Positions 1 to 12,879 of a DNA stretch of 64,000 bases are shown here, in pieces. The stretch is taken from NCBI RefSeq assembly GCF_003115775.1, contig NZ_QEES01000002.1, positions 1,736,001 through 1,800,000 of the forward strand. The letters run 5' to 3'. A model generated the notes under the pieces. The model saw only the letters and a program-made list of their open reading frames with translations. It did not search any database and was not told the origin of the DNA. A program made the position numbers and the translations under genes. Source of the stretch: Cellulomonas sp. WB94. Lineage in GTDB: Bacteria; Actinomycetota; Actinomycetes; Actinomycetales; Cellulomonadaceae. Each line of letters begins with the position of its first letter. Within the stretch, counting starts at the first letter, position 1.

Positions 1-491
1 TTGCGACCGCCGGTCAGTACGTACTCGGTCGCGTCCAACTGCCAGCACGCGTTGGGTGCCGGATACACGAAACGGCGATAGGACACCCTCGGCTTCTTCT
101 TCGGCTCCACCCGCGCGACACCGGCCTCGCGGAAGATCCGGGCCAGCGACGCCGTGGACGGCACCTGCGCGAGGCCCATCGTGTGCATCTTCTCGTGCAC
201 GCTGATCGGGCCGTGATCCAGTCCGGAAGCCTCCAGCGCAGCCCTGACGCCGATCGCCTGCGACTTGACCTCGTCGGTCAGCCTCGACGGACTCGACTTC
301 GGACGCCGGGACCGCGGCTCGAGCACCGCAGCCGGCCCCTCGAGCTCGCCGCGCTTGCGCAGCTCGTAGAACGACTTGCGCGATATGCCATGCTCGACGC
401 AGAACGTCGAGACCGCACCCCTGGGCGCGTCATCCGGCCACCGGGCGATCGCGAGACGGACACGGGGATCGATGGGTTCACTGGCAGCCAT
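1..491 (-). CDS. IS481-family transposase, N-terminal part
   Basis: The ATG at 489-491 opens a frame that continues past base 1, giving about 163 residues. The N-terminus has a helix-turn-helix (GISRKSFYELRKRGELEG), followed by a second HTH-like region (HEKMHTMGLAQVPSTASLA) and then PNACWQLDATEYVLTGG. In that last stretch WQLDAT supplies the first Asp of the DDE integrase core. This order is typical of IS481/IS3-like transposases. The remaining catalytic residues lie outside the window, so whether the enzyme is intact is unknown. Confidence 0.85.
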   Translation of the reverse strand, partial: MAASEPIDPRVRLAIARWPDDAPRGAVSTFCVEHGISRKSFYELRKRGELEGPAAVLEPRSRRPKSSPSRLTDEVKSQAIGVRAALEASGLDHGPISVHEKMHTMGLAQVPSTASLARIFREAGVARVEPKKKPRVSYRRFVYPAPNACWQLDATEYVLTGGR

Positions 492-588
492 CCGCCCACC
501 CTCAGGGCAGAAGTGTCACCCCGCAGACCACCAGAACCGTCACCGATGTCCTGACGCAGAACCGTCACCGATGTCCTGGGAGATGACA
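1..588 (-). mobile_element. IS481-type insertion sequence, partial (left part outside window)
   Basis: The element holds a transposase gene read on the minus strand and running off the window edge. Its visible terminus lies near 588, where the minus strand reads TGTCATCTCCCAGGACATC; IS481-group ends usually begin with TGT. Inside the terminus a 22-bp sequence is directly repeated at 532-553 and 557-578 (25-bp period). The neighbouring DUF2510 gene reads straight into this end, so the boundary is placed where protein similarity stops. The other end and any target duplication are not visible. Confidence 0.75.
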
Positions 589-992
589 GACCTCCCGACG
601 GGTCCGTACCCCTCGGCGGCCAGTTTCCTGGCACGGCTGAGCCCGCGACCCGACACGAGAGCGCCGATCAGGGACGCGAACCAGATGCCCGTGAGCACAC
701 CGACCGGGATCGCGGCGAGACTGATCACGAAGCCCACGATCGCCGGGGTGTTCCCGACGACCGTCTGCGACGGCGGGAAGGTGGGGACCGTGCCGTACGA
801 CGGCGTCCAGGGTGCTGCCGGCGCGTTCGGCACGAAGGTCGGCTCGGCGGTCGCAACGGCAGCCTGTGGCTGCTGCGTGTGCTCGGTCCACCCCTGTCCG
901 TCCCACCACCGGGTGCCGGCACCCTGCGGGTCGGTGTACCAGCCCGGCTCCGGGGCCGGGCGCCCCACGCTCTCGCCCTGAGCTGTCGACAT
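540..992 (-). pseudogene. DUF2510 membrane protein truncated by the IS insertion
   Basis: The N-terminus carries a DUF2510 module (PGWYTDPQGAGTRWWDGQGW, about residues 16-38), then a Pro/Ala/Thr-rich linker and a hydrophobic pair (about residues 80-118), as in DUF2510/DUF4190-type envelope proteins. The final residues, about 136-150 (VISQDIGDGSASGHR), are encoded by the IS terminus, so the native C-terminus is missing. The remaining open frame is 150 aa and could still give a shortened protein. The function of the family is unknown. Confidence 0.75.
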
Positions 993-1128
993 GCGGGCCC
1001 CCGGTCCTGTCAGCGGTCGGAACCCGTCGTCGCGCGGGCGCCGGTCTGAACCTACGGCGCCAGTCGCCCGACGCGGGCCGAAATCGCCTGCCTGGGACTC
1101 TCGGATCCGACGGCGGGACAGGCCGCGA

Positions 1129-1737
1129 TCAGACGACGGTGATCCGCAGCTGGGCGGCGAGCGCGCCGGCGAGGTCGAGGAGCTGCTCGTTGCTGATCGT
1201 CGCCCCGGCGAGCCCCGCGACCCCGTCGAGCCCGGAGAGGTCGGCGCCGCGCAGGTCGACGTCCATGAGCGTCGCGTGCGTGAGGTCGAGCCGTCCGATG
1301 CGGCAGTCGGTGATCACGAGCCGGCTGACGCGGGCGTCGGCGAGGTCCAGGTCGCCGAGGACGCACCCCTCGAGCCGGACGTCGGTCAGCCGGGCGCCGC
1401 GCAGGTTGAGGTAGTCGATCTTGCCGCCGCGGATCGTCACGCGCGTGAGGATGCCGCTGTACGCGGTGACCGCGCCGAGCCGGCAGTCGGTCACCGTGAC
1501 GTCCCGCCAGGTCGCGTCGGGCAGGTCGAGCGCGCCCGCACGGACCTCGGTGAGCGTCGTGTCGAGGAGCTGGACGTGGTCGAGGTTCGTGCCGTCGAGC
1601 GTGCACCCCGTGAGCGCGCAGTCCATGAACCGGGCGTGCTCGGCGTCCTGACCTGCGAGGTCGAGGTCGTCGAACGCGAGCCCCTCGTAGTCGCCGTCGG
1701 GTTCGAGGCGGCCGTCGAACGGCTCCAGGTGCACCAT
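1129..1737 (-). CDS. pentapeptide-repeat protein
   Basis: This 202-aa protein is built almost entirely of pentapeptide repeats with the A(D/N)LxX pattern (for example LDLAGQDAEHARFMDCALTG, LNLRGARLTDVRLEGCVLGD, VDLRGADLSGLDG). It should fold as a right-handed quadrilateral beta-helix. No enzyme domain is present. It lies 30 bp downstream of the beta-galactosidase stop on the same strand and may be co-transcribed, but nothing ties it to sugar use. Some family members mimic DNA and protect gyrase; nothing here shows that role. Confidence 0.85.
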   Translation of the reverse strand: MVHLEPFDGRLEPDGDYEGLAFDDLDLAGQDAEHARFMDCALTGCTLDGTNLDHVQLLDTTLTEVRAGALDLPDATWRDVTVTDCRLGAVTAYSGILTRVTIRGGKIDYLNLRGARLTDVRLEGCVLGDLDLADARVSRLVITDCRIGRLDLTHATLMDVDLRGADLSGLDGVAGLAGATISNEQLLDLAGALAAQLRITVV

Positions 1738-1767
1738 CGGACCAGCCTCGCACGCGGTGCGCGCCGG

Positions 1768-6843
<5,076 letters not shown>

Positions 6844-6906
6844 GGTCCTCCAGGTGTGATGACGGATGACGGCGGTGGTGGCTGCGCCCGCGGCGCCGGT
6901 CGGGCG

Positions 6907-7821
6907 TCAGCCCTTCGTCGACCCCATGGTCAACCCGGAGACGAACTGCCTCTGGAGGAGGAAGAACACGATCAGGGTGGGCAGCGCCACGATGATCGAC
7001 CCCGCCGAGAGCAGGTTGAAGTCGGTGAAGAACTGCCCCTGGAGGTTGTTGAGCGAGCTCGTGATCGGGAACTTGTCACCGCTCTGCAGCAGGACGGTAG
7101 CCCAGAAGAACTCGTTGTAGATCCAGGTGACCTCGAGGGTGGCGAGGGCAGCCAGCGGTGGCCGGCACAGCGGGAGCGTGAGCTGCCACCACTGCCGCAG
7201 GACGCTCGCGCCGTCGACGTCGGCGGCCTCGTAGAGCTCCATCGGGATCGTCTTCATGTAGTTGCTGAGGACGAACGCGCAGAACCCCGTCTGGAACGCG
7301 GTGTTGATCGCGATCAGGCCCCACAGGCTGTTGAGGAGCGTGCCCGAGTCGTTGATCCACGCAGGCACCGGGACGGCGCGGAACATCCGGTAGATCGGGA
7401 TGAGCAGGGCCTGCGGGGGGAGCAGGTTGGCTGCGGTGAACATCCCGAGCAGGGCCAGGTTGAACCGGTAGCTGAACCGGGCCACCACGAACGCCACCAT
7501 CGACGAGAGCAGGAGCGTCAGGAACACCGCGGGAATGGTGATCATCGCGGAGTTCAGGAAGTGCTTGGTGAAGTCACCCTGTTTCCACGCGTTCGTGAAG
7601 TTCCCCACGGTGAAGCCGCCGAACGACGCGTAGCCGTGCAGCGCGGTGTAGTGGTAGTCGCGGAAGCTGTTGTAGAGCGCCCACAGGACCGGGAACAGCC
7701 AGGCTGCCGCGACCACGACGAGGAAGACGTGCAGCAGTCGACGACCGGGGGTCGTCGCCTTGTGCCGGACTGCCGGTGCGGGGCCGGTGGCCCGCGACGG
7801 GTCGAGTGCGACGGTGCTCAT
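6907..7821 (-). CDS. carbohydrate ABC transporter permease, MalG/LacG type
   Basis: This 304-aa inner-membrane subunit has six predicted helices and the MalG-type EAA loop (ELYEAADVDGASVLRQWWQ), which contacts the ATPase. The ATG at 7819-7821 was chosen because it overlaps the stop of the upstream permease (ATGA) and is followed by a normal N-terminus (MSTVALDPSRA). The C-terminal LTMGSTKG is typical of the family. Neighbours indicate galactoside or galacto-oligosaccharide import. No ATP-binding subunit is encoded nearby. Confidence 0.93.
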   Translation of the reverse strand: MSTVALDPSRATGPAPAVRHKATTPGRRLLHVFLVVVAAAWLFPVLWALYNSFRDYHYTALHGYASFGGFTVGNFTNAWKQGDFTKHFLNSAMITIPAVFLTLLLSSMVAFVVARFSYRFNLALLGMFTAANLLPPQALLIPIYRMFRAVPVPAWINDSGTLLNSLWGLIAINTAFQTGFCAFVLSNYMKTIPMELYEAADVDGASVLRQWWQLTLPLCRPPLAALATLEVTWIYNEFFWATVLLQSGDKFPITSSLNNLQGQFFTDFNLLSAGSIIVALPTLIVFFLLQRQFVSGLTMGSTKG

Positions 7822-8774
7822 CGGTCCACCCTCATGACGACGCGCAGGTAGATGGTGATGAAGACCGAGCTGATCAGCAGCATCACGGTCGCGAGCGCCG
7901 AGCCGAAGCCGATCCGGCTCGCCTCCCCGACGACGTTCTGCGTCACGAGCGTCGAGATGAGCTCGAGGCCGTTGCGTCCCTTGTTGATGATCCAGACGAG
8001 GTCGAACGCGCGGAGCGACTCGATGAACGTGACCACCAGGATGATGATGTTGATGGGCCGCATGACCGGGAAGATCACGCGGAAGAAGGCCTTCGACTCG
8101 GAGCAGCCGTCGATCGCCGCAGCCTCGCGGAGCGACTGGTCCACGGCCTTCAGACCCGCCAGGTACAGCAGCATGATGTAGCCGACCTGGCGCCACGAGG
8201 TGGCCACGAGAGCGGCCCACAGGTTGTACCTCTGGTCACCGAACCAGTCGATGCCGCTGCCCGTGACGGCGTTGAGCAGCCCGTTGTCCTTCGAGAAGAT
8301 CAGCTGCCAGATGAAGCCGATCAGGGCGAGGGAGAGGACCACCGGCATGTACAGGGCCATCTGGTAGACGCGAGTGGCGCGGATCTCCTTGTCGAGGAGC
8401 ACGGCCAGGAACATCCCGAACGGCGTCGCCACCAGGAACATGACCGTGAGCCAGATGAGGTTGTGGGTCATGGCCGGCCAGAACGGCGGGTAGTTGGTCG
8501 CGACGTTCCGGTAGTTGGTCGGCCCGATGAAGTCGTCGGCGCTGATGTTCCCGATCCCGTTCCACTTCGTGAACGAGAGAATGACCGACGAGATCGCCGG
8601 CAACCAGATCAACCCGACCACCACGATGCTCGGGATCGCGACCATCAGGACGATGGTGATCCGGTCGGCGGTGCTGCGTCTCCGCCCGCGCGGGCCGCGC
8701 CGCGCGGGCAGAACAGCTCTGCCCGCGCGACGCGCCGTGGTCGGGGAGGGAACCTGTACGGACCTCTCAGACAT
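7818..8774 (-). CDS. carbohydrate ABC transporter permease, MalF/LacF type
   Basis: A 318-aa membrane protein with a basic N-terminal tail, then about six transmembrane helices and the EAA loop SLREAAAIDGCSESKAFFRV. It is the first permease of the galactoside transporter and overlaps the next permease by four bases. It follows the solute-binding lipoprotein by 24 bp. The pairing with a MalG-type partner and a CUT1-style binding protein places it in the carbohydrate uptake 1 family. Confidence 0.93.
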   Translation of the reverse strand: MSERSVQVPSPTTARRAGRAVLPARRGPRGRRRSTADRITIVLMVAIPSIVVVGLIWLPAISSVILSFTKWNGIGNISADDFIGPTNYRNVATNYPPFWPAMTHNLIWLTVMFLVATPFGMFLAVLLDKEIRATRVYQMALYMPVVLSLALIGFIWQLIFSKDNGLLNAVTGSGIDWFGDQRYNLWAALVATSWRQVGYIMLLYLAGLKAVDQSLREAAAIDGCSESKAFFRVIFPVMRPINIIILVVTFIESLRAFDLVWIINKGRNGLELISTLVTQNVVGEASRIGFGSALATVMLLISSVFITIYLRVVMRVDR

Positions 8775-8798
8775 GGTGACCCTCGTCTCGGCGCCTCG

Positions 8799-10163
8799 TC
8801 ACGAGGCGAAGATCGACTTCTTCTGGCTCTCGATGCTGTTCACGAGTCCATCGACGTCGGACGGGTTGCCGATGAAGGTCTGGATCGCGGGGATCATCAC
8901 GGTCGACGCGAAGTCGGGGCGCGTGTCGCGGTCCATGAACTGCGAGATGTTCTTGGCACTGCCGATGAAGTCGACCGCCTTCTTCTGCAGGCTCGTGTAC
9001 GTCGAGGTGTCCGCACCGCTGTTGGTGGCGATGACGGTCGGGTCGCCCTTGACGTACACCTCCTGCGCCTTGGCGCTCGAGAGGTAGGTCAGGAGGTCCT
9101 TCGCGCCAGCCGGGTTCTTGGGCTTGCTCGCCATCATGAAGCCGTCGATCGGGGCCTCGATCGCGCCGGTCCCGATGTTCGAGTCCATCTCGGGGAACGT
9201 GAAGAAGTCCAGGTCCTCACGGTCGGCGCCGGCGGTGAACTGCTGGCCCACGAACATGCCGAGCACGTAGGTCGCGGACTCGCCCTTCTGCAGCGACTGC
9301 GCCGCCTCCTGCCAGGTGCGGCCGAGCGAGTCGGGCTGCGACACCTCGAGGAGCTTGCGCCACGCGTCGAAGACGTTCTTGACCTTCTGGTCCGTCCACG
9401 ACTCCTTGCCCGCCATCAGGCTCACGTGGAAGTCGTAGCCGTTGAGGCGCAGGTTGAGCTGGTCGAACGTGCCCATGGCGGGCCAGCCGTCCTTGTCCGC
9501 GAAGGCGAGCGGCACCAGACCGTCCTTCTTGATCTGGGCCGACAGCGTGTAGAAGTCGTCCATGGTCTTCGGGACCGTGTAGCCCTTCGCCGTGAAGACG
9601 CTCGGGCGGTAGAAGACGGCCCACGGGTACGTGGTGAACGGCACGAAGTACTGCTTGCCGTCGCTCCCCGTGGATGCGCCCTTCATCGCGTCGGACTGCC
9701 CGGAGATGTTGCCCCACACGTCGCTGATGTCACCGGCGAGGCCCTGCTCGGCGAAGAAGCGCATCCGGTACCCGGCGAACCACGTGAACACGTCGTCCGG
9801 AGAGCCCTGGAGGTAGTTGTTGATGTTCTCCTGGAAGGTGTTGTGGTCGACCGTGTTCGTGGTGACGGTGACGCCGTTGCTCTGCGCCTGGTAGGCCGAG
9901 ATGATGTCGGCGTACGCCTGCTTCGGCACCGCGTCCGACTGGTTCGAGCCGAAGGTGACGACGCCGCTCGCCTTCGAGCCGGCGCTGGCACCTCCGGTGG
10001 AGCTCGACGTGGAACCCGAACCGCACGCGGCGAGCGCGGCGAATGCCGCGGCGCCCATCGTGCCCATGAGCATCGTTCGCCTGCTGATGGGGCTCGATGC
10101 GAATGACGAGATGAAGGCTGAGGGGACAGAGCCTGAGATCGGCTCGGAATTCTGGTTGGACAC
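8799..10163 (-). CDS. extracellular solute-binding lipoprotein of the galactoside transporter
   Basis: This is a family 1 (CUT1) binding protein of 454 aa. The GTG at 10161-10163 is preferred over upstream ATGs because AGGAGG lies just before it (complement of 10167-10172). The leader is long and contains a twin-arginine-like SRRTMLMG, a hydrophobic core and the lipobox LAAC at about residues 47-50, so it should be exported and lipid-anchored. The mature part has the usual SBP features (SAQIKKDGLVPLAFADKDGW). It is first in the unit, directly behind the LacI operators, and captures the sugar for the two permeases. Confidence 0.92.
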   Translation of the reverse strand: MSNQNSEPISGSVPSAFISSFASSPISRRTMLMGTMGAAAFAALAACGSGSTSSSTGGASAGSKASGVVTFGSNQSDAVPKQAYADIISAYQAQSNGVTVTTNTVDHNTFQENINNYLQGSPDDVFTWFAGYRMRFFAEQGLAGDISDVWGNISGQSDAMKGASTGSDGKQYFVPFTTYPWAVFYRPSVFTAKGYTVPKTMDDFYTLSAQIKKDGLVPLAFADKDGWPAMGTFDQLNLRLNGYDFHVSLMAGKESWTDQKVKNVFDAWRKLLEVSQPDSLGRTWQEAAQSLQKGESATYVLGMFVGQQFTAGADREDLDFFTFPEMDSNIGTGAIEAPIDGFMMASKPKNPAGAKDLLTYLSSAKAQEVYVKGDPTVIATNSGADTSTYTSLQKKAVDFIGSAKNISQFMDRDTRPDFASTVMIPAIQTFIGNPSDVDGLVNSIESQKKSIFAS

Positions 10164-10270
10164 GACTCCTCCTGGGAATCCATACGCGTCGACATTGACG
10201 GGTGACGGACGGTGCTGCACGGAGCTCGCCAGCGAGGCCGTGGAGTGCGCGCGTCGTTGCTACGCGCTCC

Positions 10271-10286
10271 ATGAAACCGTTGATCA
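10271..10286. promoter_or_regulatory. putative LacI-family operator, copy 1
   Basis: The site reads ATGAAACCGTTGATCA. Its reverse complement, TGATCAACGGTTTCAT, matches the second site at 10319-10333 except around the centre. The pair lies in the divergent region between the transporter gene and lacI. GAAACCGTT-type cores are typical of LacI-family operators. Binding by the adjacent regulator is inferred. Confidence 0.55.
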
Positions 10287-10318
10287 GGCGACTGCGCAAG
10301 GGGTACGGTCGTCCTGAC

Positions 10319-10333
10319 TGATAGCGGTTTCAT
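10319..10333. promoter_or_regulatory. putative LacI-family operator, copy 2
   Basis: The site reads TGATAGCGGTTTCAT and is an inverted copy of the site at 10271-10286, centred about 48 bp away. Two phased sites between divergent promoters suit repression of the galactoside unit with looping or paired dimers, but this is an inference. Confidence 0.55.
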
Positions 10334-10441
10334 AACGGCGCGAAGGCCACCGAGCTGCGCTCTGTCATGCCCGACCAGCGGGGAGGTCCGTGGTCGTCGG
10401 GGTCGTGCGCGTCGTGGTCCGGCGCCTCGCACAACCGAAAG

Positions 10442-10456
10442 TAGGGTCGTCCTGTG
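10442..10456 (+). promoter_or_regulatory. leaderless-type promoter of the LacI gene
   Basis: TAGGGT (10442-10447) fits the actinobacterial -10 consensus TANNNT and is followed by six bases and then the GTG start. Transcription would begin at or next to the start codon. There is no Shine-Dalgarno sequence, which agrees with a leaderless transcript. Confidence 0.5.
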
Positions 10457-11494
10457 AACAACCCGGTCGAGCGTCGACCCGTCATCGCTGACGTCGCGCG
10501 CGTCGCCGGTGTGTCGGTCCCGACGGTCTCCCGTGTGCTGACCGGATCGGTCCCGGTGAGCGAGGAGAAGCGCGCGCTCGTGCACGCGGCGATCGAGGCG
10601 CTGCGCTACCGACCCAACGCCGCAGCCCGCGCGCTCGTGAGCGGGCATCGGTCGATGATCGCCATCGTCGCGGTCGACACCACGCGCTACGGGTACGCCC
10701 AGACGATGAAGGGCATCGAGGCATCCGCCCGCGATGCCGGGTACATCGTGGTGGTCGTCGTCGTGGAGTCAGCCGACCCGGCCGCGCAGCAGGCCGCGAT
10801 CGACAAGGTCCTCGGCCAGTCGGTCGCCGGCGTGGTCGTTCTCGAGTTCGACCAGGTCGGCGTCGCGGTGTCCGAGGCGTTGCCCCTGAGCATCCCCACC
10901 GTCTCGGTCGGGAGCGCGCGCCGCCGGTCGAACCGGCACCCACGCGCGTACCTCGACGACCAGGCGGCGGCGACCGCGGCGACCAACTACCTGCTGGAGC
11001 TCGGCCATCGGACCGTGCATCACCTCGCGATCCCGCCGATGTCGGGCCGGGTCGGCCGCGAGCTCGGCTGGCAGCGCGCCCTCGTGGCCGCGGGCGCGCC
11101 CGTGCCCGCGCGGCTGGACGCGGGCTACGACCCGGCGTCCGGGTACGACGTCGGTAGACAGCTGGCTGCCGACCCCGAGGTCACGGCGGTGCTGTGCGGG
11201 AACGACGAGCTGGCGATCGGACTCATGCGCGCGCTCGGCGAGGCCGGCCGCGCGGTACCCGACGACGTCAGCGTGGTCGGCTTCGACGACCAGCCCTACG
11301 CAGCGATGTGGACGCCGTCGCTCACGACCGTCGTTCAGGACTTCGACCATCTGGGCCGCCGCGCGTTCGCCCAGCTCGAGTCCTTGATACGGACGGGGTC
11401 TGCGCCACGTGTCTGGCGCGCGACCCCGCACCTGGTCATCCGGGAGAGCTCAGGGCCGCCCCCCGGAGCCGAGGTGCTCACAGCAGCGGTGTGA
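10454..11494 (+). CDS. LacI-family transcriptional regulator
   Basis: This 346-aa repressor has the LacI N-terminal HTH (IADVARVAGVSVPTVSRVLT), a hinge helix region (RPNAAARALVSG) and a periplasmic-binding-protein-like effector domain ending in PHLVIRESS. It is divergent from the galactoside transport and hydrolysis genes and is the obvious candidate to sense the sugar and control them through the sites at 10271-10333. Its last 17 bp overlap the convergent gene that ends at 11478. Confidence 0.92.
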   Translation: MNNPVERRPVIADVARVAGVSVPTVSRVLTGSVPVSEEKRALVHAAIEALRYRPNAAARALVSGHRSMIAIVAVDTTRYGYAQTMKGIEASARDAGYIVVVVVVESADPAAQQAAIDKVLGQSVAGVVVLEFDQVGVAVSEALPLSIPTVSVGSARRRSNRHPRAYLDDQAAATAATNYLLELGHRTVHHLAIPPMSGRVGRELGWQRALVAAGAPVPARLDAGYDPASGYDVGRQLAADPEVTAVLCGNDELAIGLMRALGEAGRAVPDDVSVVGFDDQPYAAMWTPSLTTVVQDFDHLGRRAFAQLESLIRTGSAPRVWRATPHLVIRESSGPPPGAEVLTAAV

Positions 11495-11900
11495 CGCGCC
11501 CGTCGACACGCGGGGTGCGCGACCGAGCGCCGCACACCGTCGCCGTGAGCGCGGACACCGCGACGACGACCCACAGCCCCTGCAGCACCCCGACAGCGAG
11601 GACGCCGAGCGAGAGCACCAGGGCCCGACGGGCGAGCCCATGTCCTCGGGGCGCCCCGAGCTCCCAGTATCCGATCCAGACCAGACCCGCGCCGGCGACG
11701 AACGCCACCGTGCTGCGAGCGCCCGCGAGCCGGCCGTGCTCGACGAGGTCGCCCGGTGTGGTGCCCGCGTCGGCCAGGTCCAGGCCGCCGGCGGCCCGCA
11801 GGGCGACGGCGACAAGGACGAGCCCAGCGCCGGCAACCAGGAGCGCGACCGCGACGGTGCGCGCCGGGGCCGCGCTGGCCTCCGGGCTGTCGACGCTCAC
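11478..11900 (-). CDS. small membrane protein, function unknown
   Basis: A 140-aa protein with four hydrophobic stretches (about residues 15-37, 62-80, 90-106, 108-124) and no recognisable domain. It ends inside the 3' end of the convergent lacI gene. The start ATG (11898-11900) lies 25 bp beyond the MaoC gene stop on the same strand, so it could be the last gene of the lipid block. I do not recognise the family. Confidence 0.6.
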   Translation of the reverse strand: MSVDSPEASAAPARTVAVALLVAGAGLVLVAVALRAAGGLDLADAGTTPGDLVEHGRLAGARSTVAFVAGAGLVWIGYWELGAPRGHGLARRALVLSLGVLAVGVLQGLWVVVAVSALTATVCGARSRTPRVDGRVTPLL

Positions 11901-11925
11901 CCGTGCACGGTACCGGGCTCGCGCG

Positions 11926-12879
11926 TCACGCGAGTGGCGTCACCCGGCCGGTGAGGTGGGGCTTCCGCGAGCTCGCGTTCCAGCCCGCCACGTCGTACGC
12001 ACCCGTCCCGTCGGGCGCGATCCGCACGGTCACGGTCCCCGGCAGCAGCACCGGCTTGGCGAACTCGACGGACCAGGTGAACGCGTCGCCGCGGGCGGCG
12101 CCGACGACGGCGAGCGCGCGCGACGCCGTGTACATCCCGTGCGCGATCGCCCGCGGGAACCCGAGCGCCTTCGCCGTGAGCGCCGACAGGTGGATCGGGT
12201 TGCGGTCGCCGGAGACGGCGGCGTACCGGCGACCGGTGTCGGCGGCGAGCCGCCACTGACCTGTGGGGACCGGCGGGACGAATGGAGCACGATCGTCGGC
12301 GCCGTCGTCGTCGGCCACGCGGTCGGACCCGAGCCGCACGCCCTTCGCGAGGTACGTCGAGACCCCGCGCCACGCGACCGGCCCGGCCGACACGTCGTGG
12401 CCGGGCCCCGCGACCCGCACCTCGGTCACGAGCTCGACCTGCGTGCCCCGCCGGTGCGGCGCCAGGTTCTGCGCGAACGCCCGGACGTCGAGGACCTCGC
12501 CGAGCGAGACGGGCCGCAGCTGCGTCACGTGGTTGGCCAGGTGGATCATGCCGGCGGGGGGCAGCGGGAAGTCGGGCCGGACCATGATCGCCGTCGCGAC
12601 GGGGAAAGCCAGGGCGTGCACGAACCCCGCGGGCAGCACGTCGGACGCGCTCTCGCCGAGCAGGTGCTGGTACGCCGTCAGGTGGTCGGCCTCCCCGCGG
12701 ACGCCCGCGACGACGTACGCGACGTCGGGCAGCGTGCGCGGCGCGCGACCCGCCCGAGCCGCCGCGGCGAGCCGGGCGGAGGTCGCGACCCCGCGCGCGT
12801 ACAGCCCGCCGAGCCCGGGGACGCCGGGCAGGACGACCTCGACGAGCGCGCGGTCCGCCGCCGCGGGGGCGGAGGTCAC
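11926..12879 (-). CDS. MaoC-like (R)-specific enoyl-CoA hydratase/dehydratase, HtdX-like
   Basis: The 317-aa protein has a double hot-dog architecture with the hydratase-2 motif YAAVSGDRNPIHLSA ... GFPRAIAHGMY in the C-terminal half; Asp and His of that motif are catalytic in this family. The GTG at 12877-12879 overlaps the stop of the reductase gene (GTGA). The order hydratase, FabG4-like reductase, FadA2-like thiolase matches Mycobacterium tuberculosis Rv0241c-Rv0243, which supports a role in acyl-thioester dehydration or hydration in fatty-acid metabolism. Confidence 0.88.
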   Translation of the reverse strand: MTSAPAAADRALVEVVLPGVPGLGGLYARGVATSARLAAAARAGRAPRTLPDVAYVVAGVRGEADHLTAYQHLLGESASDVLPAGFVHALAFPVATAIMVRPDFPLPPAGMIHLANHVTQLRPVSLGEVLDVRAFAQNLAPHRRGTQVELVTEVRVAGPGHDVSAGPVAWRGVSTYLAKGVRLGSDRVADDDGADDRAPFVPPVPTGQWRLAADTGRRYAAVSGDRNPIHLSALTAKALGFPRAIAHGMYTASRALAVVGAARGDAFTWSVEFAKPVLLPGTVTVRIAPDGTGAYDVAGWNASSRKPHLTGRVTPLA

